Below the pieces are notes generated by a model. It was not told where the DNA came from. It did no database searches and saw nothing but the letters and a program-made list of their open reading frames with translations. 64,000 nucleotides of DNA from Rhea pennata (Eukaryota; Chordata; Aves; Rheiformes; Rheidae): NCBI RefSeq assembly GCF_028389875.1, contig NC_084663.1, forward strand, positions 215,970,876-216,034,875, read 5' to 3'. Numbering within the stretch: position 1 is the first letter of the stretch; the number at the start of each line of letters is the position of its first letter. Of this stretch, positions 43,113 to 58,100 are shown piece by piece. The translations under genes and the position numbers were made by a program.

Positions 43113-46100
43113 TGCACAAAGATGTTGGCATGTGAAGCCAGGCCTGGAAGCATCAAAGTTCTTTCACCATCTTTTGCCTAAATTCACACGTGGATAACAT
43201 AGGAAGGGGGGGTGGGGGGTGTGGATGGGAAATAGGAAGCATTCCACAGGTGTTCCTGAACTTAGGTTTAATCATCTACAGCACACAACAGCAATGACTG
43301 TAGCTCCACATTCTGTAAGGCTGTGCGCCTGGAAGAGATTTTTGACTACTGTAAATGGCTCTGTAAATGAACACTGAGGCTGATTTCATACCACTGGTTT
43401 GGGAATCCTATCTGCAAGATACTCCACAGTTGCAGCATAACTTATCAAAGTTTTCCTAAATTGTTCAAATCCCATTTACCTGTCACTGTAGAGTTTTAAC
43501 AAGTGGAAACAGACATCTCTCAGAGGTCTTCCTGTGTTATCATCTTCTTCAATTACACAGCCAGAATCTTCTAGGTAGGGAGGCAGTGGACAGCAGGCAT
43601 ATTTTTCATATTCTGGAGTGTTCTAAAGAAATAATTTTATTAGCAAGTTTAAACACAACATCCTGAACAAAACTGAATTGCTGCTACAAAGCACATTTTG
43701 AATCCACAGAGCTCAGACTTAAGGGCATGCTTTCTGCTTCTGAGTAGTGCACTTGCATTTAAAACTTACACAGCATTTGCATACCAACATGATGGTAAAA
43801 AGAAAAAATCCCAAACCCAAAATGCTTTGGCAGGGTTAACTTTATTGCACACTGAGCTCTTAAAAGCCTGAGTGGAAATACAGCCAGTTCTCATATAAAG
43901 CCTGTGTTTCTGAATCGTTTTACGGCTGGAAAACACACACATAAATTGATCAAATAAAAGATACACTATCCCTGCACATCTCCCCTCCCTCTGTAGCTGG
44001 CCACTGAAATCCTTGTGACATTTTCATTGCTGGTAAGGTCACTAGATTGGGACTCTGAAGAGCATTCCACCTCCTAGTGGTTTCCAGTTATTAGGCTTCC
44101 TACATGAAGTCTGGAAATCAGCTGCATCCACTTTTTCTCCAAATCAGGCTGCAGTAAAACCACCCCAACATTCTAGCCTAAGGGAGCAGCAATATTTTAA
44201 CTTTACCTCATGATAAAACTGAAACTCGGTCTTTTAAAACAATGAACGCATTATACTGACAAAGAGTATGACAAAAATACTCTTGTAGTGTTAAATGCTC
44301 ATAGATGAGAGCTTCCTAGAATCATGGCTGTGCTCAGGTTATCTCCAGACATATAGATGAAGAGTTATTTTTAGTTAAGTGGGTAAATACTGTATTTTTC
44401 CAACAGAACTCTGTCTTTCATTATATAAGGACGGCCTGTTCTACTGCAGCAAACAAGGCTTGCATAATGCACCCATCCACTTGCTGCCTGTAAGACAGAT
44501 GTATTTGCTGTAGAAATGGTAAACAGAACAGAGGGTAGATGGTTAAGAGGAGAAAAGACTATTTTAGAATTCAGGCAGCTGAACATTAGTCACATGGAGA
44601 AAACAGACACCATCCCTCAGTTGTCTTATTTGGCACTGGTTAACTCAGTCAAACTGAGTTTCTGTAGCTGGCCACTAGCCATCTCCCTAATTTGGGCTAC
44701 CTACCAAACATCTGGATACACTCAATCAGTGGAAAGTGTTCTGTTAATGGCTTATTTGAAGCACAAGTCAAGAAGTGGGCCTTAAGCTTCAAGAGAGAGT
44801 GTGCCTAGAATTACCAACAGGTTCAACCTCAGTGCTTTATTCCCATTACACAGAAGGGGAAAGGAATAGCCCTATCAAAACGAACAGCTGCAAAATCTCA
44901 TCAATACTGGTGAAAGAATCTGATGCAGTGACAACTGAAATAATTATATATACAGGTATAAACAATTCCATACTCAGCACCTCAGTAGCAACTCTTGACA
45001 CTTCACATAAGGCTGTGTAGCAACTGTCAGTGGGTCTGAGTAACATCTTCTCTCACGCAGGCATGATGGACCTACCTGAAATGCTGACTCATACATGGCA
45101 AGTGCTTTGGAAATCGAAGCTGTTGGTGGAAGCAGGTACCAGAGATGGACAGCCATGCAACGCTTCCAGTCCAGCTGTGAGCACACATTGATACTTCTTC
45201 TCTCAGATAACTGCCACACCTAAAGAAATAAAGTCAAACTTACAACCATCACACTAAGAACAGCAGTCAATACAGACTGACATAAGAGAGCAACACACAA
45301 CACTGACAGGTTCCATTAGTAAAAGACTAGGTCAACATCTTGTGCTTGTCTCCAGCGTACCACATGCTGAAATTTCCTATTACAGCTTGAAAATTTACTG
45401 CTTTCAGAAAAAGCAGAAGTCAAATCAATGACAAAATAATGGAGCAGCAGAACATACAGGTTTTCCTGCAAGCAGGGCAAAGATGCGCAATCTCTCTTCC
45501 TGGATGAAGCAGTCTGCCTGCAACCTGTGCCAGTCCACTAGCTGCATGGTGAGGAGGTCTCGAATGGGCTGGCTACCCGCCAGCTGGGAGAGGAGCAGAG
45601 CAAGCCTGTGATCACCTGAAACAGGAGACAACAGCCCATCAGGCAAATGGCCAAGTGAAATGTTTAAAGAATTAAACATTAAATTTAATTTTAGCTCAAA
45701 AATAAAGAATTGAGCTAATATAGAAAAACAGAAAGAAACTAATGATTAGGCTCTGAAAAAAGATGTACAAATGTAACCAACTTAACAGTACCTTACTTAA
45801 AATCAACATTCAAGGGAGATATTATGCAAAAAGCAAGTTTCAAATGCTTCACATCATAACTCTAAAGAATCGACAAGTAAGTCAGAGGCAAATATGACCA
45901 GATATTGAGCAAAAGTGGACAAGCTGTCCCTCCTGTTACTCTGTCTCACATGGAAAAAACAGTATTTCGAGTGGCTAATTACACAGTATCAGACCTCTCA
46001 AAGTTTAAGTCTTCTGTATTGCCTCCCACCCACTTTCCGCCCCGAAAAAGGTGGTGGTGGGGGGAAAGATGTAAGCTTCTTGCCTGACTGCTGTGCCAAT

Positions 46101-49100
46101 CTGCAAGCCTCACTGATTCTCTTTCCAGTTAGGCAGCTGAAAACAGCCTCTACGTGATTATCATGTCGGGACAATGAAACTTCCTCCTCAATTCGTCCTG
46201 CAGCAGTCTGTGACAGCCAGCGGGAGAAGGCTTTCCTTCGCTCCAGGGCTAGGATGTATTCACTGGGTTCCTCCAAGCTGGCCTCTAACTCCTTCAGGTT
46301 CCCCCAAATTGCTTCACATAATGTCCACGTCAAACACCAGTGCTTTACAACAGCTGTCGGTATATGGAATTAGTCAGTCATGAGGAGTACAAATACAGAA
46401 CAGACAGAAGAATAGAGGACAGATGTATGAGTATACCAGCCCCATATTTAGAGGATATCCTATTGCTACAATAAATGCAGAAAATCTGTTAGCACATCCA
46501 ATGTGATCAATCACGTTCATGTTTTCAAAAGGACCGCTATGAAGAACAGTCAATTCCTGTTTTATTCATATTTCACCATCCTGATGCAACCTGAAGTTAA
46601 TTTGAACTGGACAGTTCTACAGCTTCACTATTATCATTATGAAAAGAATCATTCAATACTCACTTTCTGTTTCAGCAGGGTCATCAGATGCCTTTCTAAC
46701 CCAATCAGCATAATCATGAATAACAGAAACTCCTGGATTGGGTGCTAGAAGAGGACAGTGTTCATCCATATGGACAGTGCTGTGTTTCAGCTTTATCTCG
46801 AGGGGGATGAGATACAATTGTTTGTCTCTATCCATCTTCCTTTGTTCTAAGCTCAACTTCTCCACATGAACCTTGAAAGAAGATTCTGAGAGTCTGAAGA
46901 TGAAAAAACAAGCAATCAATAAAAGCAAAATTCTGAATTATTTTCCATGCAAGTGAACTGCACCTACAATGGTGTGGCTGTATTATGCAGCTTGTCCTAG
47001 ATTTTAACAAAATGACAGTAAGACATATGATCCAAAGATCAACAGCTGGGTCTGAAGGATCTGGTTACCTAGTCTGGATTCAGAACCAGACTTTAGCAAA
47101 CAAACCTCCTAGAATTGGGTGCTTCCAGCACTCAAAAGGTACTAGCATACCTTACCACATCCTAACACATTTTGTAAGCACACCTCATTCTTGTCCACAA
47201 ATTAGATATCCTGGGGAACATCTACTGAACAGACATTTTAGAAGAAGATTTAAATGGTGAAACACCTAACTAAATTTCAGTCCAGTTTTATATACCACTG
47301 CAGCAGAATTGAAGGAATCTGAGAATTCAGAAGTTAAACAAAAAGTTTCCTAGGTAGGGAAGATATCCCCAAGAAGAAGCAACATGTGAGTACAAGCTTC
47401 CACGATAAAAATTTTTTAACTTTCTCTTTAACCTTTTGTTGGATAACATGGCTATCTCCTTATTCAATAAAATTGCTTAGTGTATACAGGATATTCCAGT
47501 TCTGAGATAGATTTTTTTGTAAAACAGCAACCTGAAAGAAATCCCCATGGTTAATTTAATCTTATACCCTGCACCACTTCTACGTATCTGCAAAAATAGT
47601 AAGGTGACTTTCCAAAAGAAAACAAAAGTCATCCCTGGCCTGTAATTAGAATTCTTTCAAATGTAAATAGAGTAATGCATATCAGAGCTATCCTGAAGGA
47701 AAATATTACTCACGATTTGGGAGCAACAGGAGTTGGCAAGAATCCATATTCCACAGACTCACAGTGAAGATCTTCTGCTTCACTCGATCCACTTAACTGA
47801 TCTCCACTATTAACAAGCGTCCAGTTGGGTCCCCAACCAACACGAAATGAGCGCCCCATGAAGAGCGCCATATCCATTAGCAGCTTCCCCTTTCCATAGG
47901 TGATGGATTTTTCTAGAGGTACTAGCCCCTGCTGTCTGCGAACACCAACTGTTTTCACCTGTACCTCAGGAGCTGATGAAGGTACAGAGAACGCAGATGC
48001 CAGTGGAGAAGTCACTGACCATGGGGCAACAGAAGGTGAACTGCTCGAAGTCCATGGTCCTCTGAAATCTTGAAGAGAAGGACTTGGTTGCTGGAGAAGT
48101 ACACTAGCAAATTTTGACTGCAGCAGACCACCAACTAAAAGGAAAAAAAAAATAATAAGTAGTATTTAACTGAACAGGGCACTCAATTTTCAGCAATATA
48201 CTTCTGATATTCTAAAGGTATTTCAGTAGTTCCCAAGCAGCCAGTGAAAATATTTGCTATGATCCATGATGGTAATGCATAGCTAAGCATGATTATCTGC
48301 AGTACTGAAAAATCACAAAATCCATCATGTACTTTGCATTATACAAAACTAAGCACATAGTATTACACCAAGAACAGTACATATATGATCTCACCCTAAA
48401 TCTGAAGTTTCTAAAGTCCTCACTAATTTAACTGATGTCATCATAAGTAGACTGTTAGAACTGAGACATCTTGAGGAGAAAATAGACTTTACTATCAGCA
48501 GGGACAGGGCTAAAACTGTTCCTATAGAAATATCTAAATTCCTGAACTAAATGGGCAGATATAACCCCTATACTTGTTATCAGAGATAAGTATTATTCCA
48601 GATGAAATCACCAGTTAGCACACAATTGCTCTGTCAAGTATTCAGCCAGAGACAGGATTTTGCCTATTAACTTTAGAATTAAATTCTCTTTCTTCACAAT
48701 ATACATGGTTTCCCACAATACCTGAGTGTTTTTTCTGCCCTTGCAATGTTGAAATAGGGAGCCTCGGAGAGCAAATCTCTTGAGAAGCATCCATTTTTGT
48801 TAGCTGCTTCCCAGGGTAATGATCCAGGATCAAGTCAATATCATCTTCATCAGCAAGCAAGGAAGCTTTCATGATCTAAAAAGTTGATAAATCAATCCTG
48901 CTCATTAACATTCTCTCTACTGGCAGCAGCTACTTGACCTACTCAGCTCTTTTCCCAACAAAAATAACTTCCAAATGTTGCACACGACTAAATCATGCCT
49001 CAGATATCCCGAACAACAGTTAAGGCACATAATTCAGGAGAACTGAAAGCAAGCTTATCAGCTGATGATAATCTTTTACATACTGACAGTTACGTCAGGG

Positions 49101-52100
49101 TCAAGATGAGTATGAAGTAGTCCTATGATAATCATGTTTTTTTTTTTCAGATCTTACTTAGTTCTGTCTACCTAATTTTCTGTTTAAGAAATGGTTGAGA
49201 ACTACAGGTTTGTCTTTTCTTACAAATTAGAAATATAAGTAAAAGCATACAAGTGTTCTAAGTACTATTTTTTCACCTGGAAAAAGAAACCCAAAGAAAC
49301 CTAAATCAAAACCAGTCATGCTGCTACTACCTGGAGTTCCACAAACTGGGCCCTAGAAAGCTCTGGCTAGCCATTAGTTTAATTTATCACATTTTCTATA
49401 CTTCACAGAATTTTAAAATCTGAATTCTAGTTTTCAGAAGTGTTTTATTTTTGTATTAAGCTTTTATGACTATAAAGGTTTCCCATAGAAACATAGGTGT
49501 CTTACTTAAGTCTTAATCACACCGTAGCTGTAATACATAGTTTAGCAGAAGTTGGTATAGAAATACACTTGTGAAAGCAAACCGAGAAATCAGTGATAGG
49601 AATTACCAAGTCCTTCCATTCAGAAAGGGGAAACTGCAAGACACTCACCTGTAAGACATGGGGGTTAATACCCAGCGTTGATGCTATGTGAGTTGAAGCC
49701 GGCACTGCCTCCTGCTCTTCTATCATGTTGTCTTCTAGAATGGACTCCTGCAGAGGCTCCTGAGTGATATCTGCCATATCGCTGTCCAGTTCCACAACCC
49801 TACCCAGTTGTTCCACTTCTGGGGTCTGCAGACACACGCAGAAGCCATGTCAGAGTTTAACAGTTTGCTGACAAAGGATATTTAGTAGCTTCAACAATCA
49901 CCTGCAAATGAAGCTCAATACTCCCTTGTTCATGTCAATATTCCAAATTAAGTTTAGGGATGAATACATAATCTACTCCCATTTTCTCCACAGTTGTAAC
50001 ATAACAAAGCAAGTTAAAGTCAAGAAGAAGTCAGAATTATTTAGTTGTGCCCTCTTAAAATTTGCCAATTCCTGCTACTCAAAGAGGCTATCCATTTTGA
50101 TGCGACCAATACAGAGAGTTTGTGTATGCTACCTTCCTCCCCTCCTTCTTCAAAATGTTATCATGTAACAAAAAAAAATTTTTCCTGTGCCCAAGCTTAC
50201 CTTGGGACATTTCAGATGACTGAACATCCAGCTTAAAAACAGTCATTCCCCAAAAACAGTTTGTGGTACCACTGGTAGCCAACAAGATGAATCGCACAGT
50301 ACTGCCTACCGTCCCCAGCTATGACATAGCAGAAGTTAAATATTTTTAACATATATTTCACAAAGAAATTAGTAGCAGTTTTAAGTTGACAGGGTGCCCT
50401 TCACAATTAGGTAAGACTAGGTGCATACAAGCATGTACAAGTAACTTTTAAATCAGGACACAACTGCTATACTGGAAAGTTGTGGGTTTTCTAATGATAT
50501 TCTGCTGATCACTAGTACATGAGCAGTTAGAAAGTTAGATACAGCAGTTTTCTTTCAATTTGTGACTAAGTTTCTCATCTGTACTGCTAACCTAAGGCAT
50601 GAGGAAAAGTTTGTTTTATGATTTTTCTGAAGGTAGACACATAGCAATAAAACAAGCCACTAAGGGGGGAAGCTTCTTTCTTTTATTAGAATTCATATCA
50701 GCTGGATCATCTTTATGGTGAACCCGAGATGACTTCTATGTACCTTCAGAAACTCAAGACTGCAACTTGGATTCAAACTCCAAGCAGGGCCAGAAAATGT
50801 TAAGCTAACCTTGGATCTCTAGTTCAAATGCACTTCTGCTACGAGCTTGCTTGGGTGACAGCAAGGTCTCCTGGTAGCATATCACAGTGAGCCTCTGAGC
50901 CAGGCCACAGACTTCTGTATCAAACCATGAAGTCCTTTAACTATCTGTTAGCTCTGCTACCAGAAACCACTTCATAGAACAAAAGAAACTGGGGAATGCC
51001 ATTCATTCCATGTATTGCATGACTAACAGGTCAAACAGCAAAGAAGCACCTGACCCAGAAGTAATTGGTCTGCACAATCTTAGCTGCATGTGTTTCATGC
51101 TCTAACCAGGCAACCCTGAGCTCAGTGTGGTGTTGCAACCCTTAGGTTATTGATGTGCTCTCTAACCCCAGGCTTGGGCTCCAGTTTACTGGGTTTGCTC
51201 CGGCCTGTAACAACGGTGTTGCTTAGATACAAGCATCCTGTGAAAGATTCATGTCTACAGCTTACTTGGTTTCCAGTGGCAATCATTTAAATGACTACTC
51301 TAGAGTGATTGCAGAATCACAGGACAGTTGGGGTTCAAAGTACTGCTTACTTCAGCAGATTGTCTGGTCCCATCCCCTGATCAAGCAGGTGGCCCAGGAT
51401 GGTGTCTAGTCAGGTGTTAACAACAATAGAGACTACAACCTCTCTTAGCAATCTGCTCATGTTTGGCCACTCTCACAGTAAAGAAGTGTTTTCTTACGTT
51501 CAGAAGGAACTGTCTGGATTCCAATTTGTGCATGTTGCCTCTGATCTTGTCACTGGCCATCACTGAGAAGAGCCTGGCTCTGTCTTCTTTACACCCTCTC
51601 ATTGAGTATTTATGCACATTGATAGGATTCCCCTCCCAATCCTTCTCTTCTCTAGGCAAACACACCCAGTTCTCTCAGCCTCTCCTCATGAGACATGCTC
51701 CCTATCATCTTCACATCCCTTTGCTAGACTCACTCCAGTATGTTCATATGTCTCTTGTACTGGGGAGCCCAGCACCGAACCCAGCACTTCAGGTGTAGCC
51801 TCACCAGGGCTGAGCAGAGGGGAAGGACCACTTTCCTTGACATGTTAGCAACACTCTTCCCAATGTGGCCCAGGACACCATTTGCCTTCTTTGCCACAAG
51901 GGCACATTGCTGGCTTATAGTTAACTTGTCCACCAGAATCCAAAGCTGCTCTTCAGCTGGTCAGCCCCCAGCTGTATTGGTGCACAGGGCTACTTCTCTG
52001 CAGGGGCAGGACTCTGCATTCCCCTATGCTGAATTTCATGAGGTCCTGCTCTACTTATTTCCCCAAACTGCTGGGATCCCTCTGAATGGCAATGCAGCTA

Positions 52101-55100
52101 CCTAGTGTATCAGCCACTCCTCGCAGTTTTGTATCTTCTGCATCCTTGCTGAGGGTACATTCAGCCTAGGTCATCAATGGACGTGTTGAACAGTATTGAC
52201 TCCTGAGGGACACCACTAGTGACTGGTCTCCAACTGGACTGTGTCACTAACCACAACCCTTTCCATCCAGCAGTTCAGCTACTTTTCAGTCCACCTTACT
52301 GACCACTTATCTAGCCTGCAGTTCCTTTATTTGTCTACGACTATGTTATAGGAGACAGTGTCAAAAGCCTTGCTAAAATCAAGATAAACAACATCTATTG
52401 CTCTTCAAGAACCCCTCAGCCTGCTTGTGTCTTGCTGTGTTATCCCTTCAGCAGATATGTGGGTGGCTGAAGTCCCGCCATGAGGACCATGGCCTGTGAA
52501 TGTGAAGCTTCTTCCAATTCTCTGAAGGCCTTGTCTACTACCTCTTCCTGAGCAGGTCTACAACAGACATCCACTACAAGGTCACCCACATTGATCAGAT
52601 ATATGGCGATATATATGTCTGAGCAAGGAAATTATAGCAGACAGTCCACTGGAAATCATGCTAAGGAGGTTAAAAGCACCATCAAATTTCTCCATAGCTC
52701 ATCAGAATCAGCCAAGAAACATGATAAAAGATATCAGATTAGACAGATAAAATTAAAGCAGGAGATCTGAAAAGACAGAACTTACTGGCTGGCCTGCAAG
52801 TAAAATTAACTAGTGGTATCTCAATGTGTTTACACCACACAAAACAAATTTACAAGTCAAAACAGGGTTACACACAAGTTTCACTACCTCCTTCACTGTG
52901 CTTTAATGCAGCAAGGTCCCTGGTGTAATTCGCTCCTGCACACCTTGCAACACCAACAAATTCATTAGTACTTCAGATAGGGAGGGAAAAAAAAAGATCT
53001 AGATCCTAAATGCTTACCTCAGACACAAGAATACTGTTTCCAGATGTTTCACAGTCCAAGATTTTAGCAAGTTTTCAAGCCATACTATGTTGTTTCTCAA
53101 TTTTTTGGAAATTGAGCTAGATACTTTATGTATTTTCATAATCACAAACCTTAACTAAATGGCATTCAAGTTAAACGTGTTATTTAACAAAAATGTGTCC
53201 AGGCTGTTAAGTAAATTATCTAGGTCTTTTTTGTAGATTCAAATTCATGCATGTTCCCAGTATTTTTCACTGCTTAAAACACAAGCTCTAGTCTCCATTA
53301 ATTTCAGCAAGAAGTAAGGAGACAACTGAGAGGAGGTACATAAACAAGTCTGTTAGACTTGTTCCACTCTAATATAATGCAAATACTTAAGGATTCTAGT
53401 TTATCAGAGCAGGTGGAAACAGCAAGCTGCAATTAACCAGTGAAAAATGATAATGTAGTAGCTGTGCACATCTATTTACTATTTCTAGATTCCAATACAG
53501 AATTCATAGAAAAGGTGGAAATTCATTAAACTGTCACTAGCCAGCAGAGTAGTATGTTCTGCTAAAACAGCAGACTGTTGTTACTGGCTTCCTGCTGATA
53601 CGGTGATCAGGATCCCTATCATTTGGCTCCTGTAACGTATCAGCAATGGCTGTACTGAAAAACATTCTGGGAAGCTGCTGCCACCAGATCTTTTCTCCCT
53701 GGGCCCTACCACAGAATTACTTAATGCTTCAGCACAGTTTGCTTATAAGAATAACGATTCATTGTTTCTCATGACACAATGAGCATCCCTGTTCAAAGCT
53801 GCTGTAAGCGATACAAAGCCACTGGACAGCACAGAGAAATACTGCTGCAATGTCTCTTAGGGAAGGACTAGTCTGAGTAGAGAAGACGAGTGTGCAATCT
53901 ATTCAACAATACTGCCTCTGAAGCTGTTTTTCCTGCTTTGACTTTGGAGATCCAGAAATAGAACTGTCCTCCTCTGCTTCCCTGCAATACTGAGCATCAC
54001 GAACACTGGCCATATGCCAAGCAGCACCTTAGCATATGATCTATGCCTCAGTGAACTGCAAGCTTAGAGATCTTCTTTCACTGCAGTCACAGATTACTGA
54101 AGGATAGAATAGAAAGCCTGCTTAGAAACAGAAACAAAAGCTTATCAGCAAATACTATCCAGCTGTTAAATACTCTTCTGTTCAGCCTTCCTGCATACAG
54201 TAACTGTCGAAGGCCTACTTTTGCACCCGGACAATCAATAAACCAGTTTTGGAAAACATCTTCTGCCTTCTGTACTTGCATACTATTTTATAACAAGTTA
54301 TTCAAAAAAACCTATAGGTAGTTTGAAAAATATTTACTGTTAACACTGTCATAAAGAATATGTTCTCTCCAATCAGTGCCAGGACACCTTCCAAATAGAC
54401 TATTTTCCCATCCACAGCAAAGCAGGTCCTGATTTAACTTGACAGTACCCACACTAAGTACATCTGGAAAATGAGAATGTATCAGCTGCAATTAGATTAC
54501 CCTTTAAATCCATATGAAAAAAAAAATGTTTGAATGAAATTAAGTACTAGACATTAAGAGGTTACCAGTGAACTGGATAAAATGGTATCTTCCCTCTAAG
54601 GCATACAGACATACCCACTGAGAATGTTTTCCAAAGCTTTAGAAGCAATCATATTCAATTCCAATACGCTTAAAAATCCAGCATATAGCCAGCCTTAAAA
54701 GAGTTGTTTTTAATTAAAATAGAGCATATTCTTAAAATATAAAGCATACAGTCTTACATACTAAATGTTCGAGTCATATTATTGCACAAAGTCATTTTCA
54801 ATGCAGGCAGCGCAAGAGGTTATTATATAGCATATAATCAATATTCACAGAAACAAGTTTTCTTCCACAGGTGATGCAAATATGCCAAATTCTATCTAGA
54901 CCACAATCTAAACAAGAAACAAGGATTTAAGACCTTCCCCTTCCCACCCTTATATTCTCAGGATGAAATTTCAAGTGTATTAATGAAAGAGAACATGCAA
55001 ACACTTATCAAGAGTTGGAAGAGCTACCAAGTTTGTTCAAGTTTACATATGGTTTTGCTCTTCTGTTTCCAGGCTACTTGCTACATTAACAATCTTGCCC

Positions 55101-58100
55101 TAGGCAATCAGCTATTCTTCAAACTTCATATTATGAATTCGCTTTTAGTCATCATCCTCCTTCTACCTGAGACGGAGGTGCTGGCTTGCCATTTAAGGTC
55201 ATTTGTTGTGGCGGCAGATACCCTGGGGGTGGCACAGGTGCAGTTTTTAACTTCTTTGTGTCCACTTTTGAAGAATGCTCTTCCTCTTCTTCATCTGAAT
55301 CTTGCAAACCATACTTTGAAAAGTGTGCCACCTGCGTAGTAAGAAGGACAAGTATGTCACCCCTTGGCAACAAGATTTCAGGCATTTATTTCCAAAATGC
55401 CTGAACAATGAGCTGGCATAACTGCCAACTTCACATAGCAGTCATGACACTTGGAACAAATAAATTCAGCCTTAGTATAGACCAAGAATATCTGCTGTAT
55501 GCAGGTTTTAAGAGCCAAAGAAGTTTGTACTACGTTTAGTATAATCTGCGCCGCAGCTGAAAGACTTGAAAAGAGTTTATACAGTAGTACATTTTTTGGA
55601 ACTGTAAGTTCTCAGGAGAGTCCAACTTCAGATACTTCTGATATTTTTGCAAGTAATTTCATAACTAGGAGAACACAAACATTACCTTAAATACCCAAGA
55701 TCCAGTCTCTGGGCGGTATTCCTTGAATCGAGCTCCCTGTTTCCGAGATACCGACTCTAGTCTGCCTTCATAATTCATCTCTGCTAATCGTTCAGGGCTT
55801 TTTATCAAGCATCGAGAAGTTTTATCTGTAGGCCAAACTCCGTCTAACGTAACTTCAGCTCGTCTATGAAAGACAGAAGTGTAAGACAAAGTTTTAAGGT
55901 AGAGCTATTACAGTATAGATACAGGAGCTGAGAATTCAATGTGTGCTCAAACAATTTTTGTACCAAATTTTGGTTCAGAACCTGTTACTGATAAGTAACT
56001 GTACAATACTGTAATCTGAAAGCAGACCTATAAAATTTACATTTATTGATACCTTTCTGGAAAGGCAGTAGATTTTATCAATATTAGTAAAATATCCTTA
56101 CTCTGTCCAGGTAGAACTTTTTGAAAAAAGGCCCACAAAAAACAGTCCTATATTACCTATTTAATCCTTCACCAACAGGTGGTTTTCTTTCATCATCAGG
56201 GTAAACAATAACTTCTTTCCTACGGATATGCACGATGTCATCCAAATTTAAGTTAGTTAGGTTTACTTCTCCTTCAAAGTAAATCGATCCATAACCTGGA
56301 AGAAAAACAAGAGGTGGCCCAACATCACAATCTGCATATGAAATCTCACACTAGAGAACCTAAAGTTCCTGCTATACTCTTCTTTTCCTCAACTTATTAC
56401 TTAACTTTGTCATGTCTCCAGAGTAGGGTAAAAGTGACTCCTCCTTCTCAGTATGAAAGTATTGAAAATATTATAAACTATTCTATAGTCTTTTTTTTTT
56501 TTTTTTTTTTTTTTTTTGCACAGAAAGCTTTTTGTCACCCTTTGGCTATTCATATTGCTGACATAACTACTAAGCAGTACCCTCTGCTTTACAGCACATT
56601 TAGAAAACATGGTAAAAAAAAATCAGTATACATAATACAATTAAAAAATCCCAATAAAATAAAACCAGTAAATTTTGAGGGCTCTTCACTAAAGCTCAGT
56701 TAGCTTGAATATAGGTAGCAACTGAGATGGAAATAACGAAGATCAGTTTAGCACCCATGCTCCAGTAAGTTTCAGTTCTACAATTTTTGCATTTAAGGAT
56801 AGCAAGCACCTTAAAAGATAGAGAAGCTTCTGAAAAGTTCAAACGTGAAAGGAATACGTGCTAGGGTGATCAATCTGTAAGATTCTAAGTCTTTGATACA
56901 AGTCAATCACAATACAAGGAAACTGTTTACAGTCTTACTGAAGGTAAGAAACTCGGACAGTTTCCATTGCTTTAAAATCACTGGTGAACTTCAAGTGACT
57001 AGAAAAGCTGTATGTGCTTACCTTTACGGCCTATGGTGAAGTCAGTCACAATACATTCATTCCTGTCATTGGTAAATCTAGCCAGCTCCTCCATAGATGG
57101 GATGGTATAGTAGCCAGCTCTTGTTAGAACAATTCCTACAACAGAAGAATCACCGAGAACGTGATGACAAGATTATCAACTTCAGCCTTTCAAGAATTTC
57201 ATTCCATTTCTATTGCACACCTGGACAGCCAAAGACCCCAAATAAACTGAGAATGCAACAAAAGCAGAGTCAAAGTCTGTTTGACTTAGCAAATTTAAAA
57301 CAGAAGTGTGATGTCAGGCTATTTCAGACTAGCATTCTGTCAAGACCAGAGATCAGCAGATGTGTAGGGAAAAAAACACACATAAAGCAACACTTGACAC
57401 AACTATTCTCCTGGTTTTAACAGTTTGAAAGCCCAGGCACCTGCTGACCAAGATGTAGCATCTTTTCCATTTAACAAGCTCCAAGGCTTTTTCATTTGTT
57501 GATTTGTCAAATGATCTAATGATTTCATTAATAATTTAAACTCAATTAAGCTTTTTACATCCACAACTTCTTGTCATTGGGTATCTAGGTTAACTGACAT
57601 TTGGGAAGACAGATGTCTTTTGAAAATGTCACTTGATAACTTCATCTGATGCCTCACGTTACCTGAGAGCAAACAATTCTATTCTTCACCTTCTCCAGGC
57701 CACTCACAAGTTTAAAATCCTCTAACATAGTCCCCAAGTCTTCTCTAGTTACAAAAAAGGGTATTAGTTAAATAAAAACTATTCAAGACTTTTAATCACA
57801 TTTTCACACTTCTCCATCTATTTCAGCTTCACTATACCCTGAAACTAGAATTGAGAGAAGACTGAAATTTAGAGAAAGTACTGTGGCACAGAGTGGCATA
57901 ACCATGTCCTATGTTCTATTCCTCTCCTAGAAATTTCTAACATGCTATTTGCATGTTGATAACTATCAAGCACTAAACTAAAATTTTAATAGATTTATAA
58001 CCCCAAGATTGTGTTCCTGGCTGGTAATCAGTTCAGTCCACTACTGCAGAACAGGTGCATATTGGTTCCCTCTGCCTTCTTCCTATCTCTCATGCATTGC

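Noticed and set aside
51730-51933. A reverse-transcriptase-like open frame as a possible host gene
   Set aside because: It is the decayed C-terminal part of CR1 ORF2 inside a truncated element. The surrounding frames are interrupted.
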